From assembly GCA_029641185.1 (NCBI GenBank), contig JAPWGK010000023.1, forward strand, positions 372,001 through 436,000: 64,000 bases of DNA, given 5' to 3'. Position numbers and translations under genes: made by a program. The stretch is from Pseudofabraea citricarpa. Lineage: Eukaryota > Ascomycota > Leotiomycetes > Helotiales > Dermateaceae. The number at the start of each line of letters is the position of its first letter. Positions within the stretch are counted from its first letter, which is position 1. Below the pieces are notes generated by a model that was given only the letters and a program-made list of their open reading frames with translations, did no database searches and had not been told where the DNA came from. Positions 1 to 12,998 of the stretch are shown here, in pieces.

Positions 1-1699
1 TCTCTCGGCATCCTCAGCTCTCCGCTTGCAGGTCTGGCAGATAAAATGAAAGTCATCTCGTTCAGCTGCCGCCTGGGTGACACCGACACATTTACTATGT
101 TGCCATATGTTACACTTATCACACGCAATACTATGCGTGCCATCGTCGATCTTGCCGTATGCACCACAGATGCAGTCGAATATCCAGTCGTCATCTTCTT
201 CCTCGATTTCCTCAAGAGCTTTCTTCTTTCTCTCAATCTCTGCCTTGAGATGACGTTCTGACAGACGGCCTACGCCAGTCTCTATCTTCTTGCTATCTTC
301 TGAAAGGTTCGCCAGTTCTTCCTCGTGAAGAATACGACGAGCCTCTCTCTCTTTCAGACGTTGTTCGCGAGTCATCATTCGTGATTCTCTCTCTTTCTCA
401 AGCTTCGTCCACTTCTCCTGCTCCTTTTTCGCCATGGCTAGTTCTGCCTGCTTTTTGCGCTCTGCTTCCCTGGTCTCCTCTTCTTGGCGAATCTGTTCCT
501 GTCTACCAGCAATTCTACTAGATCTCTTTGCCGTGGCGAGTTTTTCCAGGTTGAGTAGTTCACGCTCTTTCTGTGCTGCCTTTCGCTTCCGAGCCTCTTC
601 TTGTTTCTCGAGAAGTGGAAGTACATCATCAGCAACTCGTTTGCGCAAAGCTTTCTCGTTTGGGTCCTTGCTCTTCTCAATTGTAGCAAGGAAGTTGGTG
701 AAATCGTCCAAGGTTACGGCGATACATTCCCATTTCATACCGCCAAGTGTATCCTCAACATCAATCTTCTGTTCCTGGTCTTCAATAACTGAATCGTCCG
801 CAACTTCAGTCTCACTCTCTACCGCTGTCGATACTCTTCTGCGTTTGCTAGCTCGGCGTCCTGCCTTTGCCTTCTTAGAACTCTTCTTAGGCTTGGCAGC
901 GGGAGGTGGAGGAGGTGGGTCGGTTCTGCGATATAATCGATTGTCATCAAGCACAATATAAGTACGGTCTTCTGAATCCCAACCAAATGGCTCGATGCGC
1001 TGTATAAATGTTAGCTGTAGTCTCTGCGTGTAGCATTCTCTGTACATACCCAGATGGTCTGGTCGCTATCCCTTTGCTCTGGCATTAGGTTTCGAATACG
1101 GTCCGGATTGCCGAAGGTCCATTGCGAGAGTTGTTGTAAAACCCGAATCTATAACCACAGGTAAGAAGCAATTCAAATCGGCAAAGGCCATCTCAGGTAT
1201 AAACCAACCTTTGTGAATACGTCGAATGAAACAAACTTTGCAGGCTCCTCCTCGTCACCGAATGGGTTTCGCTCTGGCGCCTTAGCCACATATTGTCTTC
1301 GGGTATATTCATCAAATATCTCAGGTCTATAGGGAGTCAGTCAATGGATTGCAGACAGATAGTAACCAGATTCATACGTGAGACCCCTATGTGATGAAAC
1401 AAATTTTAAGAGCGCAAGGCCAATCTCTGGCAGAACTGTTGAGTGGCTCTTTAGGCATTCCATCTCCAGGTCCTAGAACAGCCAGGTCAGCGACAGAGAG
1501 GGGGGTTGCGATAAGGATGGATGCGGACCTCGATATCTAGATTCTCGTTGATCTTGACAGCGTTTCCAAAGGTAAAGATGTACTGCGCAAGGTTCGCGAA
1601 CTCCCACATGTTGCGTATGCGATCAATAAGGCTCGGTTCCTTGGATGGGGCTTCAACCGCCTCCATCTCCTGTCGTCCTCTCTTCCTGGAAGAGACCAT
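1..1699 (-). CDS. PHD-finger chromatin protein (partial, runs off left edge)
   Basis: Exons read on the minus strand are 1699-1529, 1472-1378, 1326-1209, 1148-1050 and 999 to the window edge; each join keeps frame. The start MVSSRKRGRQ at 1699 is the first ATG of the frame. Residues 1-160 hold a conserved helical region (RNMWEFANLAQYIFTFGNAV) that resembles the N-terminal domain of DDT/RSF1-type remodelling-factor subunits. A basic stretch with a short proline run follows, then a long charged coiled coil (about 250-400). The visible C-terminal end is a PHD zinc finger with the pattern CxC..CxxC..WxHxxC..CxxC (WIFDCICGAYG at about minus 170-200, WQHSKC). PHD fingers bind histone H3 tails, so a nuclear, chromatin-reading role is likely. 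The exact complex (ISWI or RSF-like) is inference. The C-terminus is missing. Confidence 0.85.
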
Positions 1700-2750
1700 C
1701 TTGGTCGAAGTTGCACCCGTGCAGGTGGACAGGCGAGAACCACGGACGTGAAGGTTGCTGCTGTGGTTTCACGATCGCACAACTGAGAGGTGAGATTAGG
1801 ATACGCAGTGAGCAGTGATTCTATCTCAAGATAGCTTGTTGGTGGTTGTGGTGGTGAAGTACCGTACAGCCCTGGGTGCAAGAGGCAGGACGCGACATTA
1901 TTTCTAGGACCATTCACGCGATGGGTGATTGAATTGTTCCAAGGCATGGCGGGCGGCGTTACTATTATCCGAGGCGTCGTTGTGTTGTTCAGCCCAGTTG
2001 ATGTTGGTGGTTTCCGCCAGTGCACCGCCAGCACCCAGTTATGCCAGTGCACACTGCACACCAGCCACCGCCAGCGTCCCAACAGGGCAGATGGTGCTCA
2101 GCGCCGGGGCCTAATCGGGACTGCCCTCAAACACTTCACGTTGACAACTTGACAAGTGCTTAAGACGACAATCCTCTCACTCTTCTGCTCAGTAGAAAAG
2201 CCAAAAAAGGCTCGGCATTCATTCCTGGACAGAAAGCTCTCCTCTATCTGAACGACAACAACATAAACTGCACAAGACAAGCCTGCGGAATCTTCAGCAA
2301 CGTCACCCGGGCTTAGTCAACTCTTCGTACTGCTATTCTGGGACGGCCCTTCGGACTGGTTTGCCGTCTTCGCATACCAGGGGGCCCCTGACTGTGGCTC
2401 CTTCTGCTGCGGCCACCTTTGGAACGGTTCTGAGATACGGAGTGCAGCGAAGGTTTGGTAGGGCCCATATAACCTCAGCTCAGGAACCAGAAACATAAAC
2501 AACTACATCATCAAGAGGACCGATAGAGGATACAGAGCCAGGATACCATTGAGATTCCTCGACTTCGCCCTCTCAACGCTCGTTTCAATGACGCCCATCA
2601 CGACCTAGAAGCACACGAACAGCGCGCGCTCCTGCGCAACTCTCCCTCCTTTCTTTGATTTACGAAACACTACTGTCGATTTCAAGTTTGCTGGCAACGA
2701 CGACAATACTACGATAATAATTACACCCTCTCTCTTTGGCATCGGCCACA
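1700..2750. other. Divergent intergenic region (PHD gene / CCH1)
   Basis: About 1.05 kb separates two genes transcribed outward. It should hold both promoters and 5' leaders. Open frames here are short and lack conserved sequence. I see no clear TATA box and no gene. Confidence 0.6.
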
Positions 2751-5700
2751 ATGCCGTCGAATAATCCTGAAGATGCTGGGGAACCTTCGACCCCTCCACA
2801 ATCAATACCGCTGCGGGACCTACAGAGACCACCGGACTCGGTCGACGTTGGAGATGGAGAACGTCGGAACACGCGCGGAAGAAGTCTCCTACCTGGCAGC
2901 TCGAGGCCGACGAGTGGGCATGATTATGGACCCCGATATGAGAGATTGGGCGATACATCTCCCAGTCCCACAGCGAGAGCACCACGCGGAGGACCCCCTC
3001 TGAGGTTGCAGACATCATCAAATACACCGCCTGAGAGACCAATGTCACCAGTGGAAAACCCGGCGGATTTTCAAGCTGCAATGGGGTTTGCGGGTTTAAA
3101 TGTACCTGATATCAGTCTCTCGCAAGCTCCGAGTCGACCTCTTTCGTATGGGCAGGGAGATTTTGGTGGGGTGTCGAATTATGCTTCGCCCTATGTATCC
3201 AACTATGAAGAACCACAATCCTACTTCCCTGGTGAATCCGATACGATGCCTCTAACAGATGCACAGCATCTACAACCAATAAGTGGTGTAGAACCTACCA
3301 CTCCTGATGGTCAAAATCACGAGAGAGTCAGCTTTCAGAGCGTACAATTTAATACACCAGAGTCACGATATCGGGGCTCGAGGTTAGGAGATGACCTACA
3401 CGGTACGGAAACTGGGTTCTCGTCGCAACCTCGCCGGTCAAGAGGACAAAGTTTTGGGGCATCATTAAGTCCTGACGGTCGGTCAAGGTCCAGGTCACCT
3501 TCAACTATAGGTGCTTTATCCAGAGCTGGATCAATGATGAGGGCAATGTCACAGCGTGTTGTTAACATAAGTGGTGAGGCGGAACTTTTAGAGCAGCATG
3601 CCCGTCGCAAGCCCAGCACCGATGGCCAGGGAATGCCGCCTCGAGGATCCATAAATCCAATGGACGAGGACACTACGTTTCGAACCCAGAGCTGGCCAGT
3701 TCCGTTTGAAAAGCAACCACCAATGTTTACGGCAACTTCTGAACCACCATCTGCATCTTGGCAACAAAAGCCTTCAAATCCGCTCAGGGGGAATACATTA
3801 GGTATCTTCTCGCCAGAAAGCAAATTTAGGCAAAAGCTTTGTGATGTTCTTGTTTATCCCGCGACGGAGCCATTTATTTTGGTGTTGATCGTATTACAAA
3901 CGGTGCTTCTAGCTGTAGATGCTTCGAAGAATGTCTTTGAAAATCCACGGCCGCAACAATGGGGTCGTTCACCACTTGATATGACCATCTTGGTTCTCTT
4001 CGTCATTTTCACCTTGGAAATCTTCGCTCGAATGGTTGTCTCAGGCTTCGTCTTGAATCCAGCAGAATACAGCACGATCGATCGGCAGCGCGGCTTGAAA
4101 GGAGCCATAAAGGACAAATATAAAGCGGTCTTTGCACCTCAAAGATCGGCATCTCTAAAGGTTCCTCGCAGTGGGACATCCTATGCAGCTCCAACAATAC
4201 TTCGTTCTTTTACGGCCATGCAAGGCCAGGAAGAAGTCGCACATACTGTCGAGGATGCACAGCGTCAACAATTGGCTAGACGTGCCTTCTTGCGACATTC
4301 ATTTAATAGGCTCGACTTTGTAGCCGTCGTCTCCTTCTGGGCGGCGTTTGTAATCGGAATCATTGGAATCGAAAATAGTACCCATTTATACGTCTTTCGG
4401 ATGTTGAGTTGCCTACGAATTCTTCGGCTGCTTGCTTTGACAAACGGTACCGCTGTAAGTACTTAAGATGAATTTGATGGTAACTTGCTAATATTATCAG
4501 ATTATTCTCCGAAGTTTGAAAAAAGCAACGCCTCTACTTCTTAACGTATCATTTCTTATTGGTTTCTTTTGGTTGCTGTTTGCCATTGTTGGTGTACAGA
4601 GTTTCAAGTCTAGTCTTTCTCGTAACTGTGTCTGGATTGACCCGACAGACCCAACAAATTTGACCGCTGCATATGTCAATTCTATGCAGTTCTGTGGCGG
4701 CCAACTGAACAACGCCACTGGTGCCAAAGAGCCATGGGTGAAAGGTGCCTTAGGAGATTTGAGAAATGGTTCTCAAGAGCATAAAGGATTTCTGTGTCCT
4801 CGGGGATCCTTATGTCTTGAGCTCCCTCCTGATTTGCAGCCCTTTAATGGTACCGTTGGATTCGATAACATTTTACAGTCCTTGGAGCTTGTGTTCGTTA
4901 TCATGACTGCGAATACATTTTCTGATCTTATGTATTACACCACAAATTCGGATTACATGGCTGCTGCCATCTTCTTTGCTGCTGGAATTGTAATCATGAT
5001 GCTCTGGCTCATGAATTTGCTCATTGCAGTAATTACATCCTCTTTCCAGGTCATCAGGGAAGAGGGAAGAGCAAGCGCCTTCGCTGCAAACAAGGATCTA
5101 CCTGTAGTTCAAGAGCAACTGCCGCCCAAAAAAATCAGTACCATCAAACGTATGTACGATAAAACTCACTTCTTCTGGGTTCTGGTCATCGCCTTCGGTC
5201 TGCTATGCCAGGCCTTCCGCAGCGCATCAATGGGACCCGATCGTAAGGAATTTATCGAGCGGGCTGAACTGATTGTCACGCTTGTTCTCCTTTTTGAAAT
5301 TGTCCTCCGATTTGCCGTGGATTGGAGAGGTTTTCACAAGAAATATACCAACTGGTTTGATCTTGCCCTGGCTATAATTACTACAGTCATCCTGATTCCG
5401 CCGATCCGAACATCAGGTCAAGCTTATGCCTGGCTCACGGTTTTCCAGATTCTCAGAATCTATCGATTGGTCATGGCAGTTTCCTTGACCAGATCATTGA
5501 TCATGCTTGTCCTGGGAAATGCTAAGGGTATCGGAAATCTTGTTCTCTTCGTTTTCTTGATGACCTTCCTCATGTCAATCTTCGCTGTTCAACTATTTCG
5601 AGGCGAAATCCCACAATTCGACGATGATGATGAGACCATCAAAATCACCTTCTTCACCATCTATAACTCTTTCTTGGGGATGTATCAGATCCTCTCCAGC

Positions 5701-8700
5701 GAAAATTGGACTGAAATCCTATACAACATTACATCCTTCGATCACGCTCGCAACACTGGATGGATTGGTGCCATCTTTTTCGTTGGATGGTTCATCTTTG
5801 GTAATTTCATTCTGGTGAATATGTTCATAGCAGTCATTCAGGAGAATTTCGATGTATCAGAAGATGAGAAGCGAATGCAACAGGTCAAGGCCTTCTTGAA
5901 CAGGAAAGAACTAGGCAGCGGTTCAAGTAACCTATCTTTGGGTGCCATATTTCGTCTTGGTCGTGCCGGTGCGAAGAAGGATCCCTTGGATTACGGCCCT
6001 GCGACAATGGAGATGTTATTAAAAGATGCCGTTGTAAAGGATTTCTTAGATGACGATGGAGCTGAAACGATACCTCGTGCACAAACACAAGTCACGCGTG
6101 CGGCTACAGAGGCACCTCCAGATCAAGGGTTTCTGACCAAAACGAGGTCTAAGTTCATGACGCGCATTTGGCACAGGGAGCCTAATCCTTTTTATTCCTA
6201 CGGCAAGAGTATCAACAGGACTGATGATAATACCGATGCAAGAACGATGGCCAAAGAAGCAGTATCTGCCACGTCGCAACGCAAAAGACTGCAACGAGAG
6301 TTCTTAGCCAGACATCCAAATTACAACAACGCGTTGTTTATGTTCAAGCCTACAAACCCCCTCCGACGCTTCTGTCAACGAATCGTTGGGCCTGGCCGTG
6401 GTACAGAGCGATTTGATGGTGTAGAACCCAACCAAATCATCTGGTATGTATTTTCAGCTGTGATTTATGCTGCGATTGTAGCCATGGTACTGCTTGCTTG
6501 TATCACCACGCCATTATACCAAAAGGAATACTTCAAGACGCATACTTTCGAAGTCAAGAACTGGTTTGTCTGGGCGGACACGGCCTTTGCAATTGTTTTT
6601 ACCAGCGAAGCTCTCATCAAGGTCGTTGCTGATGGGTTCTTTTGGACACCGAACGCCTATTTCCGAAGTACTTGGGGTTTCATTGATGGTGTTGTGTTGG
6701 TCACTTTGTGGATCAATGTCATTACTTCGTTCACAAACGACGGCGCAATATCTAGAGCCGTAGGGGCTTTCAAAGCTCTGCGTGCCCTACGTCTGCTCAA
6801 TGTTAGTGACAGTGCCAAGGAAACATTCCATTCAGTTATTCTGGTTGGAGGATGGAAAGTTCTTTCTGTACGTATTCACCTTTTCGATTTCTACTTGCTA
6901 CACTCTTGCTAACGTCCTTTTCAGGCGGCCTTCGTCTCTCTATCCCTGCTCGTTCCCTTCGCCATCTACGGAGTTAATCTTTTCAATGGAAAGATGAACT
7001 CTTGCAACGACTCATCGGACATTATCACCAATTTAACCGATTGCTTTGGGGAGTACGCCAGTTCTCCTTTCAGTAGCGACTGGCCAGTTCTAGCGCCTCG
7101 GGTTGCTTCAAATCCGTTTTATGACTTTGACAATTTCGGAGGTGCGCTCTTTATTCTCTTCCAGATTGTTTCTCAGGAGGGCTGGACCGATGTCATGTGG
7201 AGTGCGCAATCCATCACAGCTCGTGGTCTACAGCCCCAGGATTTCGCATCTCAAGGCAACGCGGTCTTCTTTGTGATTTTCAACCTGTTGGCAACAGTCT
7301 TCGTGCTCACATTGTTCATTTCTGTCTTCATGCGTAATTATACAGAGCAGACAGGAATGGCATTTTTGACGGCAGAGCAAAGATCCTGGTTAGAGTTACG
7401 GAAACTGCTTCGACAAGTTTCGCCCTCAAAACGGCCAGCAACTGATCAATCTAGTGCATTCAAGAACTGGTGTTACAAGAGAGCCACAAGGAAGCATGGA
7501 AAATGGCATCGGATTACGACCCTCCTCCTTGTCCTACATCTCATCCTTCTTATGATGGAATTCAGTCCTGAGCCAGCGTCTTGGGATCGATCAAGAGATT
7601 ATATCTTTCTCGGTCTCACAGCCTTCTACATCGCCAACATCGTGGTGCGCATCAACGGATTAAGTTGGGCTCGATTTAGACGAAGTTCTTGGGACGTATT
7701 TTCGATTTTCGCAGTCACAGGCACGCTTGTCACTACTACAATGCTCTTGACTAACTTCAAGTCACAAACTTACATCCAGCTACATAAACTTTTCCTGGTC
7801 TCAATCGTCCTTTTGCTGATTCCGCGTAACGATGCCCTCGACCAGCTTTTCAAGACTGCGGCAGCTAGTTTGACCAGCATTGGTAATCTGCTTGCTACTT
7901 GGTTTGTTCTTTTCCTTGTGTATGCAATCGCCATGACGCAGACATTTGGGCTCACACGATTTGGAGAAAATGAAGATAATAATGTCAATTTCCGGACGGT
8001 ACCGAAAGCTCTCATCCTCCTGTTCCGCATGTCTTGTGGTGAAGGCTGGAACCAGGTCATGGAAGATTTCGCTACTATCGTTCCTCCGCTATGCAATCCT
8101 TCAAATCAATTCTTTGATAGCGACTGTGGAAGCGAATCTTGGGCAAGAGGATTGTTCATATCCTGGAATATTCTGAGCATGTATCTCTTTACCAGTCTGT
8201 TCGTGTCACTCATCTACGAGAGTTTCAGTTACGTCTACCAGCACTCGAGCGGACTTGGGAAGATCAGCAGAGAAGAGATTCGGCGCTTCAAACAAGCATG
8301 GGCCACTCTAGATCCCGATGGCACAGGATATATTACCAAAGAAGCATTCCCTCGTTTACTCGGTGAGCTATCGGGTGTTTTCGAGATGCGTATCTACGAT
8401 CATGAGCACACAGTGCGTCGGATTTTAGAAGATGTGCAGTCGCAGCCATCTAGTGGCAGAATCCACTCCATTGCTTCCACCAGTGCTGCTTCGGGAGTTG
8501 ATATCAAAGCCCTTAATGAGAGGCTTGGAAAGATCGACTCGAGAGCTGTCCAGAGATCTCGAGCGCGTTACAACCTGTTTTACCAGGAGGTCATGGTCTC
8601 AGCTGATCCCGATCGTGGAATTGCCTTCATCAGTGTGCTAATGATACTTGCACATTACAACGTTATCAGCGACAACAAGAGCTTGAGGTATGTATCTATC

Positions 8701-9349
8701 AAATGCGAATCACGTCTCAATGCTAATCTTTTTACAGACTTGAAGAGTTCTTGCGTCGCAGAGCACGTCTTCAACGTGTAGAAGAAGAGGTCCGTCGTCG
8801 GGTCGTTGTTGGTTTCTTCGATACGATGTAAGTTTAGAGACTGTCCTGGCGAGTATCCAATATCTAACTTTTCACAGGTACTGGACACGGAAATTCAGGA
8901 AGCACATTGAGATGAAGAGATCTGGCCGCATGACGACAATACCCCAACTGGGACCAGAAGTGTATATCGACGAAGACAGCAACTTGCCCAAGGCACCACC
9001 AAAGCCGGCCAACACGATGCTATCACCCATGGATATGGAAAATCCTCGAACGGCATTTATCAACTACGGATTTGATGGTGCTACCTCAGGGCGAGCACGA
9101 CGTGGAACGGAGGCATCAATTCAAATTGGACCACTCTCACCCGTCACTCCAACCTTGTCACCACACCGAGCGACGACTTCAGGCTTCAGCCTTGAGAGTG
9201 GCGGAGATAGTGGAGGGAACTCGGCCAATACCAGCCGACGTGGAAGTTCAGTTAGTGCGGAAAACGTGCTGGAAGTTTTGGATAATTCGGCGTGGGGAGA
9301 GAGCATTAGACGCAGTTTCACGATGAGACGACCGAGCAGAGGCGATTGA
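2751..9349 (+). CDS. cch1: Voltage-gated calcium channel alpha subunit Cch1
   Basis: Exons are 2751-4454, 4501-6867, 6925-8687, 8738-8827 and 8878-9349, giving about 2131 aa, the usual size for filamentous fungi. The ATG at 2751 (CACAATGCC context) is chosen because the frame upstream has no other ATG. A Ser/Pro-rich cytosolic N-terminus of about 370 residues precedes four six-helix channel repeats. Pore loops read TANTF (near residue 707), SSENW (968), SQEGW (1441) and CGEGW (1729), so the filter is N/E/E/E. After repeat IV lies an EF-hand-like segment (DPDGTGYITKEA, about 1820), then a Ser/Thr-rich tail. Cch1 works with Mid1 at the plasma membrane for high-affinity Ca2+ uptake during stress and polarised growth. 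Mid1 is not in this window. Confidence 0.95.
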
Positions 9350-10350
9350 TCTTCTTGATGGTGGGAGGCGAAGCGAAGATTCAAGAAGGTTTGAAGAGCA
9401 TGGTGATGAGCGCATGGCATCACAGGGACGTGCACACGATTTTCGAGTGGTTTTGAAGGGAACGGAGGGCGATGGCAAAAAGAGGGGTTCTCTGGTTCGA
9501 GTTCGAACTGGGCTCACAGCCGTGCAAAGTAGCATGGATGACAGGTTTGGGAGGCGCGATGAGGCGTTTTTTTGATGGCATACCACGGACGCGACATTAC
9601 GATACTGTATATTTTTTGTCCCTTTCCTTTGTTTCAGCGTTTCGACTACTGTGGGATGATGGGGATTGGGAGGATCACTTGTTAGACGAGGTTTATGCGA
9701 TCTCAGGCGCGAGTGGATTAAACGGTGCCGTGGTCTCCTGAAGTCGGCCGGCACCCTGTATGTAAATTATCCTTTCATTTGTGCAGACTACAGCGTCGCT
9801 CGAGGGCGAGCGGGTTACATTACAAGTACAGTACATTAGATTTCGTAGTGATGAAAGTTAATGAAGGCACCGGCTGAATCGGCCATGCATTTGTTGTGCG
9901 TCGTGCGTGCCTTGGTGCATCGGAGATGTGTACCTGTTGAGGAGGACAGTACATGAGGTGGTTTGAGGTAGACGTGCGCACGCAGGTAGGTCATTTTCTG
10001 AAGCAAACCTATTCTTCTTGTCTACGGTACTGTATGTATGTAGCCAGCCAGAGAGAAAGAGAGGTTGTGGATGCCGCCGGAATCTGGATGGGGGATTCTT
10101 GGGGGGGGTTGATGACGAGGTCAAGAGAAACATCAATCTTAGTTTAGGCGGACCGTGAATCCTCAAAGTTTTTTTTTTGTTTTGTTTTGTTTGTTTCTCT
10201 CTCTCGCCTTCCCGCCTTCCTTCTGCCAATATACCTCATGATGCTTCGGATTCAATACTGTAGATTCGATGGATTCGATCCCATTCCCTTCCGTTCACGC
10301 TTTGTGCCTTGTGGTCATGCCATGCCATGCCGTGAGCATGAGGTGAAGTG

Positions 10351-10375
10351 TAGAGTAGAGTAGAGTAGAGTAGAG
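10351..10375 (+). repeat. (TAGAG)5 microsatellite
   Basis: Five perfect TAGAG units in tandem within non-coding DNA. Confidence 0.9.
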
Positions 10376-10765
10376 GACGGACCTAGAGGAGCAGAGCAGC
10401 ACAGTAAGGTGCTCGTTAGCCGTGTCTTGGACTCGACGAGATCCAGGGGTGACGGGCTTGGCTTTGTATCAAGCCCTTGCGCGGCCAGCGGCCACCCCAC
10501 TAGTAACATCCTTGCGTATCATCATACTCGCTTAACGGGTTTTGCTCGCTGTGCAGCGCAGTTGCAGTGCAGTCAGGAGATGGGGGATCGAGATCAACCT
10601 GTTCGCTGTCAGTTATTTTTTTTGTTTTCTTTTTTCTTCTGTCCGGGAGTCAGGGAGGCCAGGGGGGGGGAGCGGGGCCTAGATGGAGGGGTTCGCGGCC
10701 GTCCGTTAGGCCCCAAGGGCCCTTGGGGCTTGGGCTCTGTGAAACTCGGGATTCTTGGGTCTTGA

Positions 10766-10786
10766 CCGGGCCCGGGCCCGGGCCCC
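10766..10786. repeat. GGGCCC self-complementary tandem repeat
   Basis: Three overlapping GGGCCC units in a run made only of G and C. Each unit is its own reverse complement, so the stretch can fold on either strand. Confidence 0.85.
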
Positions 10787-11462
10787 TGGACTTTCTTCTT
10801 CTCGGGGCCCTGGTGCTGGGGGCCTGGTGGACGGAGACTTCTTTTCTCTCTGTCTGTCTGGATTCGGTGGGTTGATGGACGGGTGAGGGTGAAGGTGAGG
10901 GTGAGCACTGCGGAGCGGAGTGTTTGATGTGCGTCGAGGTTCGGAGGGTCGAAGCCTTGAAGGTCGAGAGTCGAGAGTGGAGAGTTAAGAGTGGAGCGAG
11001 ATCTGCTGGCCGGTCTGGCGATGAATGGCCTTTTTTCTTCTTTTGCTTTGTTGTGGCTTGGATGGATGGATGGAGATGGAGATTGAGATTCTGCATTGTT
11101 ATTGAGGGGTCAGTAGTGTAGCTGTAGCCACTGGCACGGTACGGTACGATGCAGTCTGCAGATACAGTACCGGTAGTGGAGGGACATAGATGTATGCGGT
11201 ATGCGGTGTGCGGTGTGGCTGGATCCCGATGGAGATGGTGGCCCGATGCTGTCCTGTGTCCTGTGTCCTGTATGCTGCAGAGCTGTGTGTTTGTGAAGTT
11301 GTCTGATGTGTGATGTGTGAGGTGTGAGTGTGGTTTGGGCCCGAGACACATGTCATGTCAGTCACTCAGTCAGTCCTGTGATGATACTTTCTGGTGGCGG
11401 ATGATGGTTGATGCTTTGACAGTGCGGTGCAGTGTGCTAGTGTGTAGCTTGCTGCAGGAGTT

Positions 11463-11477
11463 GTGTGTGTGTGTGTA
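11463..11477 (+). repeat. (GT)n microsatellite
   Basis: A short perfect GT run in non-coding DNA. Confidence 0.85.
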
Positions 11478-11868
11478 GTATGTACGGAGCATGTACCGTA
11501 GACGTGTGGATGCCACTGAATAGAGCTATATGAGAGTGTTAATACTGTACATTCTCTTGCGTCGTGTCGTCTGTCAATGTCTCGAAGCTACGAACTTGTT
11601 TCCTCTTGCAGACTTCAGCTGAACTGGAGGTTACGGTGGAGTGGATTGCAGAGGTGGTGCTGGTGTTGATGCAATGCTGCATTGTTGTGGTCATCATGCG
11701 TTGTGAGGACGAAGACGCAATGGGTTGAGGCTGTTAGTCACTTGCATAATGCGGTGGATGCACATCGCTTCTGGAAGAGTTAAGGGGGTCGATATCTGAC
11801 GACCAAGTGGCTTGGCGAACGAGGGGTGCATGAGTACCTATACAGTACAGTGGGTAGGGGTAGCTCTC

Positions 11869-11964
11869 GAGCCTCAGAGCCTCAGAGCCTCAAAGCCCTC
11901 AAGTTACAGTGATGGGTTAGTGATGTGACTGCTGTAACTGCTGTGCTGTAACTGCTGTAACTAC
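11869..11964 (+). repeat. Short tandem repeats GAGCCTCA and CTGTAACTG
   Basis: Three perfect copies of GAGCCTCA (11869-11892) are followed within 50 bp by repeated GCTGTAACT words. The setting is upstream of the gene at 12999. Confidence 0.75.
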
Positions 11965-12050
11965 AACCCCCCAGATCATCCACCCGTCAACCTGTCTGGG
12001 CCTCTGCTGTCAATTGTGTAACAGGCTGTGCATTACTACTGTACAGGCTA

Positions 12051-12998
12051 TGACAGCGCTGTAGTACCCTATTCAGCACCCGTTGCCAGGTACCCCGTTC
12101 CCCCCCGTCCCCCCCCCCCTCGTCCTGCATTCCATTCTCCGCTCCACCACACCCACTCCACCCGCCTCGTCTTGCCCGTTTCTCCTGCGACAGGCTGTAA
12201 CCTCGTAACTCCTCACAGCCGAACACCCTGATTATCTTCTATTTTCAGGCGTCGCGAATCCACTTGGGGTGCCCGTCGCCGTCCAGCCCTGCGTTACTTC
12301 GGATTGATTATTGTCTTAATAAGTGGTCGTCCTTCGTTCGTCATCTCCTTCCTGTGTTCTGCCCTCCCCGTACGCATTATCTCCATCCTGCTCTGCCTCG
12401 TCTCCCTTTCTTTCGAATCCTCGCATCGCAAATAGTATTCTTTTCTCTCTTTTTTCCAAGGGACTCGTCATTCGTTCAGACAACTACCACCCCCCCGGAT
12501 CCATATTTTAATTGTTTCTATTTTTCAACCTCTTCCTCCTCCTCCTCCACCTCCACACTCAGGGCTGTGCCTTTTCTTCAATTCAACCTCTTCCTTCTTG
12601 TTTCCCGCGGCGACGATATCGTTAAAAGTCTTGTTCCCTCCTCGCCTCCCGATCCGTTATTACCTTTATACCTTTCGAGCCCGACCACCTTACAAGTCAC
12701 AACCCCCTTTCGCAACCAACCCACCAGACCAAACCAAACTCACGTAGCTCGCACATCACCCAGTTAACTTAAACTCTCCCATTTATACTTTCCGGCCTCG
12801 ACAAAAACATCCATCATACCCACCACCTCCACCTCCCACCACCTTCATTTATAACCCTCGGATCGTCATCATCGATCGACACTGAACATCACTGAACATC
12901 TTATCACACCGACCTTCTTAATCAAACCTCTTCGTCTCACCTCGCACACCTCCATCACTCACTCACTTCACCTCTACACACTTTCAACCTCCATCAAC
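12051..12998 (+). promoter_or_regulatory. ATG-free pyrimidine-rich upstream region, probable long 5' leader
   Basis: Reading the plus strand, I find no ATG from just after 12050 to the start codon at 12999. The stretch is rich in C and T, with CCTCC, CACC and CCCCCC runs. A possible 3' splice site (ATTTTCAG) ends near 12249. A scanning-compatible leader would keep upstream ATGs out, so most of this span may be transcribed 5' UTR. The transcript start cannot be placed from sequence alone. Confidence 0.5.

Larger units (their letters stand above)
9350..12050. other. Long non-coding low-complexity region
   Basis: About 2.7 kb without a credible gene. It holds the CCH1 3' end and then G-rich and GT-rich simple sequence, short tandem repeats and several TACTGTAC-like motifs. 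The open frames here (for example 233 aa on the minus strand at 10650-11351) are low-complexity Thr/His/Ser strings with no domain. It probably includes distal promoter DNA of the small gene at 12999. Confidence 0.6.

Noticed and set aside
434..961. 175-aa plus-strand ORF rich in Ser, Phe and Leu
   Set aside because: It is the antisense of the coiled-coil part of the PHD-finger gene, whose frame shows conserved domains; the antisense has none.
1537..2082. 181-aa minus-strand ORF overlapping the start of the PHD gene
   Set aside because: Out of frame with the conserved protein and of low coding quality; it mostly covers the promoter.
10650..11351. 233-aa minus-strand ORF
   Set aside because: Low-complexity His/Thr/Pro/Ser string over simple-sequence DNA with no domain.
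12264..12767. 167-aa plus-strand frame upstream of the small gene
   Set aside because: It contains no ATG at all and is Ser/Pro simple sequence; it fits a leader better.
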